Positions 45,972 through 57,200 of a stretch of 64,000 nucleotides of DNA are shown here, piece after piece; the first letter of the stretch is position 1, and every line of letters starts with the position of its first letter. Source of the DNA: Maniola hyperantus (Eukaryota > Arthropoda > Insecta > Lepidoptera > Nymphalidae); contig NC_048556.1 in assembly GCF_902806685.2 (NCBI RefSeq), positions 5,642,001-5,706,000 of the forward strand, written 5' to 3'. The notes below the pieces were generated by a model. It saw nothing but the letters and a program-made list of their open reading frames with translations. It was not told the DNA's origin and made no database searches. Position numbers and translations under genes: made by a program.

Positions 45972-46338
45972 ATGAGGAAGTTTCCAGGCAATGTTCGAGA
46001 AAATTTTCATAGATGGCGCTGAATTTTACTACCACTAAAGATGAAAATAATACCTATACCTATCTATATCTATGCTTTAATGTTTAGGTCGTGTCAATCA
46101 ATGACATAGATGAAGAGTAAGAGCTAGCGTGCACTGCAATTTTCCTTACGTTTCTTTGCCACAAAATCTGTGAACTATAATAGAAGTAATTAGATTTCGC
46201 ATCCGATTTAAATTTCAAAATTTAAAGCGTAGATGATATAGGTCACAGATATAGGTATTATTTTTCATCTTTAGTGGTGGAAGTTTTCTGCGCCATCTAT
46301 GAAAATTTTCTCGACCGTTACCTGGAAACCTCCTCATT
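45972..46338. mobile_element. MITE with ~80-bp terminal inverted repeats
   Basis: Left 'atgaggaagtttccaggcaa' plus 'gaaaattttcatagatggcg' plus 'ccactaaagatgaaaa', matched inverted at 46260-46338. Between them, 46118-46200 resembles part of the element at 58240-58440. Confidence 0.75.
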
Positions 46339-47169
46339 CGATCGATAAGTGGACCTACTTATGCAACATGGAACCAATCCACACACATGCCAAAATTGAG
46401 ATAAGTATACAGAAAGCTTTTAAAATGCACCTTCTATCAACCCTGTAAAAATCAAAATGATCTGACAATTCTAACATAGTAAAACATTTCTATGACAAAG
46501 TTATCAGTCCACATTTTAACAGTTGTTCAATAAACTAACAAGATCCATGTCCCATGGTAACCTGACAATCTAAGAAATCATTGAATTTTTATTTTTTTCA
46601 TAAAGACCCATACCACACGGTCCCTTTTTATAAATCAATTATGCAGAACCATGCGGGTTGGTTCTTGTTTGCAATAAAAATATGTCATAGTTCTATATTT
46701 TTACAAAGACTCACATTACTTGGTCCCTTGTTGATATAAATCAATATTTACAACATCTAAGAAAACATGTCCTTTGAATCTGTGTTGTTTAATAAATTTC
46801 TTGAAAAAAATTATTTTTTAAAGTCAGTGATACCTAGTTACATTATTGTGATTCGCTAGTTTTTCTAAATTCAATTCAATTTTTCCCAAAATAACTACTT
46901 TTTGAGTGGTAATTTTGTTTTGGTATGAATATGGCAACTTAATCTAATTTAATGGTAGATAAGTAGGTAATATTACAAAGGCAACACTGTGCTTTAAAGC
47001 AGATTAGATCAGCTCGTTGTGTGATTTGTAAATTAATTTACTATTTCCAACAATGAAGAGAGAATAAATATCAGGAGACAAACTATGATTTCTAGCTGCC
47101 GCCACTTAATTTTTTTTATTAAGCTTTGACCCTTACCACCTTAGAGTAAAACTTAGCACAGATATTCCT

Positions 47170-47650
47170 TGAGTTATTCTAACATTAAGAAATATACGTC
47201 TATTAGGTCTTTTCGTCACCTATACCCCAAAAGTCAGTCAGTGCATCATATCGGTTATGACTTACGGTGCCGAAACATGGACACTGACAGCCAGGCTAGT
47301 CCACAAATTCCAAATCGCTCGAAGCATTTGAAGAGAAAAGTTCGAAAAGAAGTAATTCGCCATAGAACTAAAGCACATATAATAGATAATATGGCTCTTG
47401 AGGCTAGCACAATGAAGTAGCAGTGGGCTTGTCAGAAAACTGCTCAACCAAAGACTGTTGATAGCTGCTGAAATCGTAAGCTCCCCAGTGGCGACTTGGA
47501 AACTTGGAAAACGTATATCGGGACGCCCTATACGAGTATGGAGCACCCCCTGTGTGTGGAGCGATGACATTCAGAGAGTGGCTACCATCAAATGAATGCA
47601 AAAAGTTTAAGATAGAAGAGGCCTGTGTCCAACAGCAGATGCAACTATAA
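47170..47650 (+). pseudogene. RTE-type LINE ORF2 C-terminal remnant
   Basis: Frames contain MTYGAETWTLTARLVHKF, then after breaks GRPIRVWS and WSDDIQRVA, and at the DNA level 'gaagaggcctgtgtccaaca'. Stops and frameshifts show it is dead. Confidence 0.8.
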
Positions 47651-47739
47651 AAAGACGATGACTTTAAGCGTTTAACGTAGTTGTAGCGAATTTATAAACG
47701 AAATTTGCGATACGCACTTACCAAGTATAAGATATCGCA

Positions 47740-48490
47740 CTACACCGATGATACTACCTTGTTTGCACCAGTGCTCGTCATATGGAAGAGCTACTTCTCA
47801 AAATGAAGTGTGTTAGTCTTAAGAGTTCAGATTAAAAATAAACCGCAGTAAATCTATGACGATGGTTGTAGACCGCACCAACAATAACTCGCCCGAAGTT
47901 ACTCAAACTCTGAACTGGGAGGTTGTCCTATCCTGCATTTCTTGGTGCTTTAATCTCGAACAATGATGGTTGTGTAAAAGAAGTGAAGCGACTATGGCGA
48001 TAGCAAGAACTGCAATGGAAAGGCTGAGGAAAATATGGAAAAACAGAAAGAAACATCACAAAAGCTACGAAGATCCGGCTTGTTTGGACATTTGTTTTTC
48101 TAATTTTTATACGCTGCGAAGATGTGAACTCTGCGACTGATTGAGAAGAAGATTGACGCTCTGGAGATGTCGTGCTGGAGGCGAAGAGTCTCATTGAACG
48201 AATTTCGCACCAATGACGTCTCGATACTCCAAGAACTGGGCATTAAACAACGTCTTTTGGCGCTAGTGCAAAGTCGCATGTTCTTCGGACATGTCTCCCG
48301 GCATTAGAGTGACTCCATTGAGCGTCTTGTAGTGCATGGCAAGGTGGAAGGTATCAGAGGGCGAGGAAGGTCACTTAAGCGATGGCCCGACCAGATTAAG
48401 TCCGCTGTGGGTGGTCTCGTGCACGAATGTACCAGACTATCAGCCAGAAGGCGACAAGTGGCGAGTGCTCTTGAGGCGTAAAACATCACT
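47740..48490 (+). pseudogene. RTE-type reverse transcriptase remnant
   Basis: YTDDTTLFAP (the FADD-box equivalent), SKSMTMVVDRTNNNSPEVTQ, NITKATKIRLVWT, SRYSKNWALN and SAVGGLVHECTRL-type pieces occur in order with many stops and frameshifts, as in lepidopteran RTE elements. Confidence 0.85.
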
Positions 48491-48625
48491 TCGTGAAAAC
48501 GTCACTTCGTGATGACCACAGCCACTCTGCCAAGAATATTACGACGGAGCAGAAGAATATACGTGCAATCTAACCATTTTAGCCATCCTACCTGTATTAG
48601 CCTAACTTTGTGAGAAGTCTCTATT

Positions 48626-48808
48626 ATTATTAAAAGAAAAGCTGACTGACTGACTGATCTATCACCACACAACTCAAACCACTGGACGGATCAGCTGAAA
48701 TTTGGCATGTAGACAGCTATTATGACATCCGCTAAGAAAGGTTTTTGAAATTTAAAATAGGGGTTTGAGATTAGTGCAGTCCACGCGGACGTAGTCACGG
48801 GCACAAAT
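48626..48808 (-). mobile_element. SINE-like element, family B, deleted
   Basis: 'aagaaaagctgactgactga' to 'ccacgcggacgtagtcacgg'. Lies inside the 2.8 kb structure. Confidence 0.75.
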
Positions 48809-49289
48809 GATAACTCATTCATGATTTTTATTTCATTTCAACAATAATTAATAGATAATATGCGTTTTTTTAATTTTTACTATAAAATTATGGCAATGTA
48901 ACAAGGAACCAACCCACACACAGGTAATTTTCTACAAGGAACCATGACTTCTTTTTTATATTATTATTAAAACTGTTAATATTTTTCATCAATATTATAT
49001 TTGTATAGATAGTATAAACTATTTCCTACAATATTGTGAATAAACTTTATTCAAAATAACAAACATATCAAACGTACACAAAATTTTCACTTAAACGGCT
49101 TTTTCTCAAAACTATCATCGTGTGGGTTGATTCCATGTCGCATAAGTAGGTCCAAGTGCAATAAAAATGCCTTTAAACTTTTCATGTCCACCACGAAAAC
49201 GCGACCCGAAATCTATTTAGGTTCATGACTTGGTTCATGAGCTATCATGAGTCATGACGTCACACGTATTTTTAACATAATTAATAGTA

Positions 49290-49496
49290 ACTAGCTTATA
49301 CTCGCGACTTCGTCCGCGTGGACAACACAAATTTCAAACCTCTATTTCACCCCCTTAGAGGTTGAATTTTCAAAAATCCTTTCTTATAATAGCTATCTGC
49401 ATGCCGAATTCCAGCCCGATCCGTCCAAGCGGTTTGACCTGTGCATTGATAGATCAGTCAGTCAGTCAGCCACCTTTTCCTTTTATATATTTAGAT
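49290..49496 (+). mobile_element. SINE-like element, family B
   Basis: 'actagcttatactcgcgact' to 'ccttttccttttatatattt'; well preserved. Confidence 0.85.
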
Positions 49497-49919
49497 TATT
49501 AACACGCCCTGTGACGTCATTAATCACATGTCGTTTCATTTCGTACAGCGTGACGTTAGTAATTAATTATTTAAAAAATGCTTTATAGATCTTGCATCCA
49601 GGCCCGAAAATAAATTAAAAAAAAAAGAAGACGCCACCACATTTGATTCGCGCCAAATTTTGACGTGTGTTGCTACTTGCCAAGTAGGTAGGTACCTACC
49701 TACTTGCTGTTTTTGGTTTTGTCAGTTTTGGTCAGTTTTGTGATCCTTGTTAGTTAGTGGTTTATTTTGCTAATTGTTTTCGTTTGAGTAAAATTAACAA
49801 AATTTATTTTTCTCTGTTTAACATAAGAAGTGCCAAACTTATCTTTGTTATATATTTACATTATTTCTACCATCCTGGTTTTCAAATTTCTAAAATATCT
49901 GAACTGGACGGTTAAGACC

Positions 49920-52298
49920 ATGCCTTCTGAAATACAAACTGTGTTAAAATTCACACGCCTCAGTGAAAATGCTTTCCCACCTGTAAAAGGCTCCGAAAAA
50001 GCAGCTGGATTCGATTTAAAAAGGTATCTATGTTGGCTCACTATCAAAAAATAAAGTAGGTATATTCGTTTTTCATTCCATGACAAGTAAGCACTGAATT
50101 GCCCAGAAGGAAATAGAAAGCCCTCACTGCGGTCTTACCTGATGGTAAATGATGCGGTCTCAGTCTAAGATGGTAGAAATTGGAGTTGCCTATAGTAAAT
50201 TCACAACTATCGGTTTCTAAACAGCATCATACTGGAGAGTTAAATCGCTGGCTGGTACGTCTTTGCTAGTAGTCACGACCAAAGCCTCCCACGGGACCAT
50301 ACCCGAGCCAATAACAAATTACTAAATCACTCAAGCTGGGAATCAGACCCAGTCTCCCATTGATAAGACCACAAAAAAAGCCCCTATGACAAAGAGAGTG
50401 TTTTCTTTATTAAGTGTTCCTCATTGTGTGAGGTGTGATGTGACACCTTTCCATTAGTCACATAATGGTTAGGTGTCATCTATCTGTAGGGTGACTGTCT
50501 AAAAACTGCATCAATCATTATTACAATCTCAATTGTTCTGATTGGCTGAATTTGTGCGATTCTTGTTGCAACAATGCATTGTGGCCAATAGTGAGCGAGC
50601 ATTAACCAATCAGAGATGATTGCGATCGTGACATTGTAGCTGTCAAACAACCGCGGTAGGGTCACTGGATAATAATGTGGGTTCCCAGAAAAAGACATTG
50701 AAATTTCAACTTTATGATCAGACTAGCTGATGCCAGCGACTTCATGGATTTAGGTTTTTAAAAAATCCTGTGGGAACTCTTTGAACTTTCCGGATAAAAA
50801 GCCTATGTCCTTCCCCAGGATGTAATCTGTCGCTGTACCAAATTTCGCCGAAATCGGTTCAACGGATGGGCCGTGAAAGGCTAGCAGACAGACAGACAAA
50901 CTTTCGCATTTATAATATTAGTATGGAAGTATGGATGTTAGCGATAATAACCAAAACTGACAGCTCTCAGAGGCACGGAGGGAATTTGTTGTGGGTTCTT
51001 CTCAGACCTGGGTGCGTTTGGAACCCTAGCTTTAGTTTAAGTTCACATAATACATTATCACCACGACGTCATTGTATTGAAAATACAGCAATTGACAATC
51101 AGAATAATATTATTATGTATACAATAATACCCAATCCGAATAAAGTATTTGAGTTTGAATGAAAAGGCCTAAGTTGATCATCCATCCAGTATCTGACTTG
51201 GGTCAATATTGCTTTAAATTGCAATTTTATCACAACTAATCCACATTCCACATGGGCCTCTGAGAGGAGATTGTCAGAGTCATCCAAAGCAAGGGCTTCA
51301 TAACAAAATTATTATGAGTAAAACTTTTGAGTAACATGTAAAATTTGTTCATATGAATGAATTGTTTCTAGTGCCTATGACTATACTGTTACTGCACGCG
51401 GCAAGGAACTGGTGAAGACAGACTTACAAATAGAGTTGCCTTCAGGTTGTTATGGCAGAGTCGCTCCTAGATCTGGATTGGCCGTCAAAAACTTCATTGA
51501 TGTTGGAGGTAAATAGATGCATATCTACTAAAACTGCTTAAGCAATCGGGGAATGTGTAGTTTTAAATCCAAGCGGTTTCAGATTTACTTTTTTTTTTTT
51601 TGAGTTAAAAGATTGACTGGTTTTTGCACAGCTTAATTTTTGTTCTTGATTTTTAAAACCATTTAACATAATCAAAACTAAACATAGATATAATAATAAT
51701 TATTATTTTTGTATCAAACTAACAAAGAAGTGGATATGATTTTGTTAATAAGGTTTCCTAGAGAGTAAATAAAAAATTATTATGATAAGCATGAAGTAAC
51801 ATAATTTGAGATAGTAACATAATTCAAGCTGTGGTAACCTAGTGGTTAGGATGTCCACCTCCTAATCGGCGGTCGGTGGTTCGATCCTGGGCATGCACCT
51901 CTAACTTTTTAGAGATATGTGAATTTTATGTACTTAATTAATTAATATCACTTGCTTTAACGGTGTAGGAAACCATCGCGAGGAAATGTGGCCATCTAGA
52001 GATTTCATTTGTTTGAACAAACTCAAAACTGAAACAGCATACAAATAAAATAAGCTGTACAAATAAGTCAAATGATTTTTAAAATTTATTTACAGCTGGT
52101 GTTATTGATGAAGATTATCGTGGCAATGTTGGAGTAGTAATATTTAACCATTCTGATCAAGAATTTATAATCAAGAAAGGAGACAGAATTGCACAGCTGA
52201 TATGTGAAAGGATTTACTACCCTGAACTCGTTGAGGTCTCTAATCTTACAGAAACTAAGAGAGCAGATGGAGGTTTCGGTTCTACAGGAGCCCAATAA
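49920..52298 (+). CDS. dut: dUTPase (deoxyuridine triphosphatase), complete
   Basis: Exons 49920-50023, 51372-51508 and 52096-52298 join to 147 residues. All five trimeric dUTPase motifs are present: [40 protein letters not shown] (catalytic Asp and Tyr in motif III); [24 protein letters not shown] at the end. The enzyme hydrolyses dUTP to dUMP and PPi, limiting uracil in DNA and supplying dUMP for thymidylate synthesis. The start is the ATG at 49920 ([11 protein letters not shown]); the longer open frame from 49830 begins with GTG and is not a eukaryotic start. AATAAA signals lie at 52347-52352 and 52393-52398. No mitochondrial leader is visible in this reading. Confidence 0.95.
50108..50375 (+). 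mobile_element. SINE-type element in dUTPase intron 1, relative of 29855-30070
   Basis: 'ggtcttacctgatggtaaat', 'gtctaagatggtagaaa', 'cgaccaaagcctcccacggg' and 'gggaatcagacccagtctcc'. Confidence 0.65.
50485..50660 (-). mobile_element. Conserved ~170-bp repeat with CCAAT-like boxes, copy 1
   Basis: Very similar to 59785-59954. Contains 'ctgattggctgaatttgtgc', 'gttgcaacaatgcattgtgg', 'ccaatagtgagcgagcatta' and 'gattgcgatcgtgacattgt'. Confidence 0.8.
50722..50930 (+). mobile_element. SINE-like element, family A
   Basis: 'actagctgatgccagcgact' to 'tcgcatttataatattagta'; a small deletion removes the central cgtccgcg. Confidence 0.8.
51828..52000 (+). mobile_element. tRNA-headed SINE, relative of 34847-35165
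   Basis: 'ggtaacctagtggttaggat', 'ggtggttcgatcctgggcat' and 'gctttaacggtgtaggaaac'; 3' truncated. In dUTPase intron 2. Confidence 0.85.
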
Positions 52299-52414
52299 AA
52301 AACTGCTATGTATTGTTAAGTATTATTAAGTGTATTGCTGTATTAAAATAAATGTCGTAAAAATACATTTGTTTTGTACTGTCACCCCTATAAATAAAGT
52401 TCTCACCACATGCA

Positions 52415-52885
52415 TTAAAAATGTGAGGTGTTTGTATTGCTGCCTTCAAAATGATCTAATACACTAGAAAAAGTAGTTGTATCTGGAGGAATTATTTGCT
52501 GTATGATTCCAGGGTTAACATCTTTTTTCTTCAGAAAAGGTTTCAACAAGTTTTTTAATCGATTATCAACTTGAACGCCAAAGTCTGCTTCTGCTTTTTC
52601 CACTCGCTTTTCCAAGACTTCTACATTTGATTGTAACTTGAACACAACATCTGATAAGGTTATAATTTTCTTCGAAAGTATTGTAACTTCATGTCGATAG
52701 CGACTAATATCTTCGGTCACGGCGTTACTGCAGTCGCTGTTTTTTAGTTTGATCATTTGAAGAACACTTGTCAATTCCTCGAGTCTGGTGATCATGTTAT
52801 CGATAACATCTTGAACCGTTTGAAATCCACTGGTTAGATCTAGCTTAAGATACTCAGCATAATCTTTAGCAACTTCTTGCAACAT
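52415..52885 (-). CDS. BLOC1S4: BLOC-1 subunit 4 (cappuccino)-like coiled-coil protein
   Basis: A single-exon frame of 156 residues: MLQEVAKDYAEYLKLD, then VIDNMITRLEELTSVLQMIK, then heptad-rich coil to VEVLEKRVEKAEADFGV, then a short Pro/Ser/Thr tail. The AxxYAxYL opening, the LTRL(D/E)E(F/L) block and the closing E-x3-AEA-D-G follow BLOC1S4/cappuccino as I remember it. BLOC-1 acts in lysosome-related organelle (pigment granule) biogenesis, which makes this an eye or wing pigment candidate. Its stop is 117 bp from the dUTPase stop on the opposite strand. I found no minus-strand AATAAA between them, so the transcripts may overlap. Other small coiled-coil families are possible. Confidence 0.68.
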   Translation of the reverse strand: MLQEVAKDYAEYLKLDLTSGFQTVQDVIDNMITRLEELTSVLQMIKLKNSDCSNAVTEDISRYRHEVTILSKKIITLSDVVFKLQSNVEVLEKRVEKAEADFGVQVDNRLKNLLKPFLKKKDVNPGIIQQIIPPDTTTFSSVLDHFEGSNTNTSHF

Positions 52886-53276
52886 TTTTTTTTATTTAAA
52901 TAAAAAAGTTAGACGCCGAAGTCGGGATATAAATATTCCAAAACACTGGCTATCTTATCAAACAGATCTGTCACAAGTTTTGACAACCCCGTAAAAGTTA
53001 TGGGACACAAGTATAAAAGTTTTAAAAATATCTCCATATTGATAAACTGAATAATTCAACCTTTATTGTATTTTCTACCTCTTCCATCGTAGTAGCACAG
53101 TTCACTCTGTAGTAATATGTGAAATAAGTTTTGCAATAGATACAGCCATGACATGATTTTAGTGTTGGTATTTTGAATCAAAACAAATATTTAAACGAAC
53201 GCTTATTTCAAAGCAATAAGGTTGTATTTTGATTATGTATAATTTTCAAAAGTCCTTGTGTGGACCATGAATCATA

Positions 53277-53400
53277 CGTAGGGGGACGCCCCACACAACC
53301 GCACGTTAACCACGTTCACCCGCACCGGGTTAGTGCTAAGACTTTGTGGGTGTGCGGGGCGTTCCCTCCCTGATTGCCATCACGACCTTGTGGACTATAG
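53277..53400. mobile_element. GC-rich foldback element, family D
   Basis: 'cgtagggggacgccccacac', 'cacccgcaccgggttagtgc' and 'gattgccatcacgaccttgt'. Confidence 0.7.
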
Positions 53401-53571
53401 TTTATTTGTTTTAATAAAACGCAATTTTTTTGTTAACTTGTCAATACAAATACTGTACAGTTCGACAAGGCTATCTTGGCGCGTGGTGAAAATCGGAACT
53501 AACGTTGCCATCAAGTGTCCCCTTTGTACTTGTTTGAATAAAGGAATATTCTGAATATTCTAAGCCTTTGT

Positions 53572-53942
53572 CGTAGACTGAGTAAAAAAGCTAGACTAAA
53601 GTACTGTGTAACCGCGTCTGAGATAGCGATAGCACGACGTAACGATGAATAACACGACAATTGTTTAGTAGTTAGTCATTACCGATCAACATTATTTGTA
53701 TTAAACGTTTTTTATGTGAAAACAAGTAAATAACTAATGAGAAATACAATGACGCCACGAATTCTCAAAGATTGTTTAGCAACTACAGTTGTATTCCTTG
53801 AAAAAAATCGGTTACACGATAAGGGATAAAAAATAGGTTAGCTGCGTCTCTGTTTATCACATTAGTAACTTTATCTGTGCTCTCTTTTTAGTGTGAATGA
53901 GAAAGCAAACGTTTCTTTGTCTAGATTTTTTACTCAGTCTAC
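53572..53942. mobile_element. TIR element 'cgtagactgagtaaaaaa', intact copy
   Basis: 25-bp inverted ends with one mismatch. Internal sequence (for example 'agcgatagcacgacgtaacg' and 'ttagctgcgtctctgtttat') recurs at 62048-62675 and 62825-63069. No open frame of note. Confidence 0.9.
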
Positions 53943-54288
53943 GGTAATCATTCATCCAAGGTCTACAGCCTTTGTTTGTTCTCCAACAGCGCCCCCCTGT
54001 CAATGTCATTCAAGTTCAAGTGACAAGAGAGCAAGAGCAATAAAGCAAAATCAAAATAAGAAGAAGTCTTAGCAAAAGAGCATGAATAGCAAAGAGTCAC
54101 GATAGGTCACGATTTAATCACTAGACTTTGGCAACACTGCTTAAAGTCAAATCAAATCAGAATTTATTTTCTGTGTTTAAATCTCTATGGGTTAAGCTGC
54201 TGTAGTGGAATAATCAAAAATAATTTGTTTTTATTTGTGATTATTATTTAGTACTTAGTTTTAATGAATGAATTAAGACGTTTTTACG

Positions 54289-57200
54289 ATGCTGCCTTCG
54301 ACAGGCTATTTTAAAGGAATCAACTGCCCCTTCTACGACAGTGGTCTATGCGAGCGGCCTTATTGCCATTTTCGTCATGCTAAGAAAGAACCACAAAATA
54401 TCGGTAACGATGCCATGGACAGTGGAGCGATCCTGCAGAAATTGGTATCGGCAGCGGTACAAAAGGTTTTGCAACAGACGGAGACAGGTACTTCATCACC
54501 CTCGCAAAATGTTAGTGACTCAGAAAAAAACTCTGGACAGTCTGTTTCACCCAAAGTTACGTATAACCCAACTCCGATAGCTGAGCTTAACAAAATAAAT
54601 AATACAGATTCTGAAAACACTGATGACAGTAATGAACAAAAAAGAAGACATATACCAGTACCATACACACCTAGAAAACCAGCCAGTATACCAATCAAAA
54701 GACCTGTAGACACAAATGGTTCCAAGCTCTTTACATATTTGCCACCTGCACAATATAATCCAGGTTCTGAAACTGCTCAGCTTGATCCCTACACTCCTAA
54801 AGGGGCAACAGAGTCCGGTGAGAAGTATTTACCTGGTTCAGAGAAGACAATTCCAGAATACAAGCCGAAGGAGACCCAAAACTCTACAGTTAATTACATT
54901 CCCTCAGACAAAGCTATAAGCAAGAAAAAAATATTAGAATATAAACCAGCAAAGGTTAAGAGTATGCCTTCATCTGTAACATATCAGCCAACACCTAGGT
55001 CATTGGTTCCTTGCTTCTCCAGTGACGAAGATGAACCTGATAATAAGAAAAGAAAGTTTTCGAGTGATCTAAATGGCTTAGATGATTTAGGACCGGAATT
55101 TGATATTTTAGATCAAATTTTAGATGAAGAAAAAGCAGAAAAGGAAGTTAAAAGTATTTTTCAAAACAACATTGACAAGGAATCTACTGAAAAACTTCAA
55201 AACCAAAAATGTGCTAGTAACAGCAATGTATCTGCTAAGTCTGATACAAACAAATCCGAAAAAGAGAGGTCATCAAAGACAATCGACAAGAAATCAAATG
55301 ATAAGTCAACAGAACGAACAGAAAAATCAAGTAATAACTCTACAGAAAGAAAACAAAGATCTAAAGATAAGTCTGTGGAAAGAAAAGAAAAATCTAGTGA
55401 TAAATCAACAGATAGAAAAGAAAAATCTTATGATAAATCAACAGAAAGAAAAGAAAAATCTTATGTTAAATCAACAGAAAGACAAGAAAAATCTAGTGAT
55501 AAAGATAAACAAGATAGAAAATCATCTGATAGAAAGAGTAGTCACAAAAGTTCAAGTAAAGTTATAAATAAGTATGAAAAGACTAACAAATCAGAGGAAA
55601 AATCACACACTAATTCCAAACACTCTAAAAGCAATTCATCAAAACATTCAAAACAAACTAATGATATTGGTAAACATAAAGATAGCCAACATTCTAAGTC
55701 TCACAGAAGGTCCAAAGAATCAAAAGATAAACATAAGGAAAAACACAAAAAAAGTGCATCAAAAACTTTATCTGATGATGACAGTCATAACTATGAGGAC
55801 AATTTAGAAGATGAGTTAAATGAATTATCAGAGTCAGATGAGGAATCTATTGCACTGCAATGTAAAAAAATATTTGAAGAGTATGTTCCAACTGAGAAAT
55901 CACAAAACACTGAAGAATGCCATGAAAAATTAGAGGCTGAGCTTGATATTGAGGAATATTTACCTACAAAAAAGAGAATATCTAGGACAATTGATAAGAA
56001 TATTAAAATATTACCCAAAGCACCCATAAAACCAGATTTCAAAGTAAATGCTGCGCAAGCTATGGCTGAGAGATTAGCTAAAGTACGTGAATTCCATGGT
56101 TTAAAAAGTACTTCTGAAAGTAATAACTCTACAAATTTAGTTTCAATACCTGAATCTACTAAGCCTGTTTTCTGTACTCCACCTCCCAGTGCCAGTAGTT
56201 CTAAAATTCGCATTGCTCATGTTCCTTATGCCTCAACAATGCTGTCGGCAAAAAAGGTCATAGCTCCTAGTACAATTATTACTGCAAAGAAAAATGATCC
56301 ATCCTCTAGTTGCACAATCACACAAACTGTGAAGAAGGGTACTCAAAGAGTTGCTCACATGCCAAGTGAAAAATTCATTGATAGGCCAGGAGTTTTAGAG
56401 CCACTTGGCTCAAAAATTGCAGCAAATATTAGATCTACATATTTGAACATGATGATCGATCATTGTTTAAAAATTTACCTATCACCAACTGATGCCTATG
56501 CGCGAGCGCAACATGAAGAGTTAGCTACTAGTAAAAAATGTTCCACAGTGCAAATATATAAGAATTCAGCAGTTCTTGCCATCAGCAGGCTTAAAAAAGA
56601 AGTTCTCGAGTGTAATGGAGTAAAGAAATCTGGAAGTGACTGTGCAGCCCTCAGCAAAGTGCCACAAGGAGCAGTGGGCAAATCAAATGTAGTTGGCTCA
56701 TGGAGTATTGAGAGTAAAATCAGAAGAAATTTTGAAGACCCACAACAGTTTACAGGTGCAAAGTTTTATAATAACATTCAAAAGTGGATCCTAACAGAGG
56801 ATCAACTCAAGGAAAATGGTTTTCCCAGACCTCATAGCAGCGGTGTGAAAGGGAGAGCCATTATCTATGGACAAAATAAACAAACTCCTCCTAAGGGATA
56901 TATAAGAACTTGCCGTAGATGTAAAAAGAACTATACTGTGGATAAAAAAGGATTTCCAACTTTTGAAGAGGAGTGTATTTATCATCCGAATAATAAATAT
57001 AGAGTTAGAGGTGAGGTTCGTTACCAATGCTGCAGTCAAGAGGGCTCATCAGATGGGTGTTGTATAGCTTCAAGTCACGTGTATGAGTATGTGGATTTTG
57101 AAAACTTAAAAGGTTATGTCAAAACACTGCCTCCAGATTGTGTCATGGAGGACTATGGCGTTTATTCATTAGATTGTGAAATGTGTTACACGACACAAGG

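Larger units (their letters stand above)
41151..46349. other. Intergenic DNA, no gene recognised
   Basis: AT-rich. Holds a 'gcgtttggggccgtt' repeat pair (42739-42830 and 44268-44345), a decayed SINE-like element (44840-45262), a MITE (45972-46338) and otherwise sequence in which I see nothing. Confidence 0.6.
46350..49154. mobile_element. 2.8 kb structure with 35-bp terminal inverted repeats
   Basis: 46350-46384 and 49120-49154 are inverted copies (three mismatches over 35; core tggacctacttatgc). Subterminal 'ggaaccaaccca'/'gggttggttc' and 'ggtccct...aaatcaat' motifs repeat near both ends. Inside are two dead RTE-type LINE fragments. No transposase frame seen. Confidence 0.65.
52886..54288. 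other. Intergenic region BLOC1S4-REXO1
   Basis: Divergent promoters for BLOC1S4-like and REXO1, plus a family D foldback (53277-53400) and a TIR element (53572-53942). No core promoter motif assigned. Confidence 0.55.

Noticed and set aside
49830..49919. 30-residue hydrophobic leader on dUTPase
   Set aside because: The frame opens with GTG, not ATG; the first ATG is at 49920 and gives a normal dUTPase start.
50480..50698. Similar 70-72-codon frames in both ~170-bp repeats (also 59692-59904)
   Set aside because: Similarity follows from the DNA repeat; no start context or extra coding signal.
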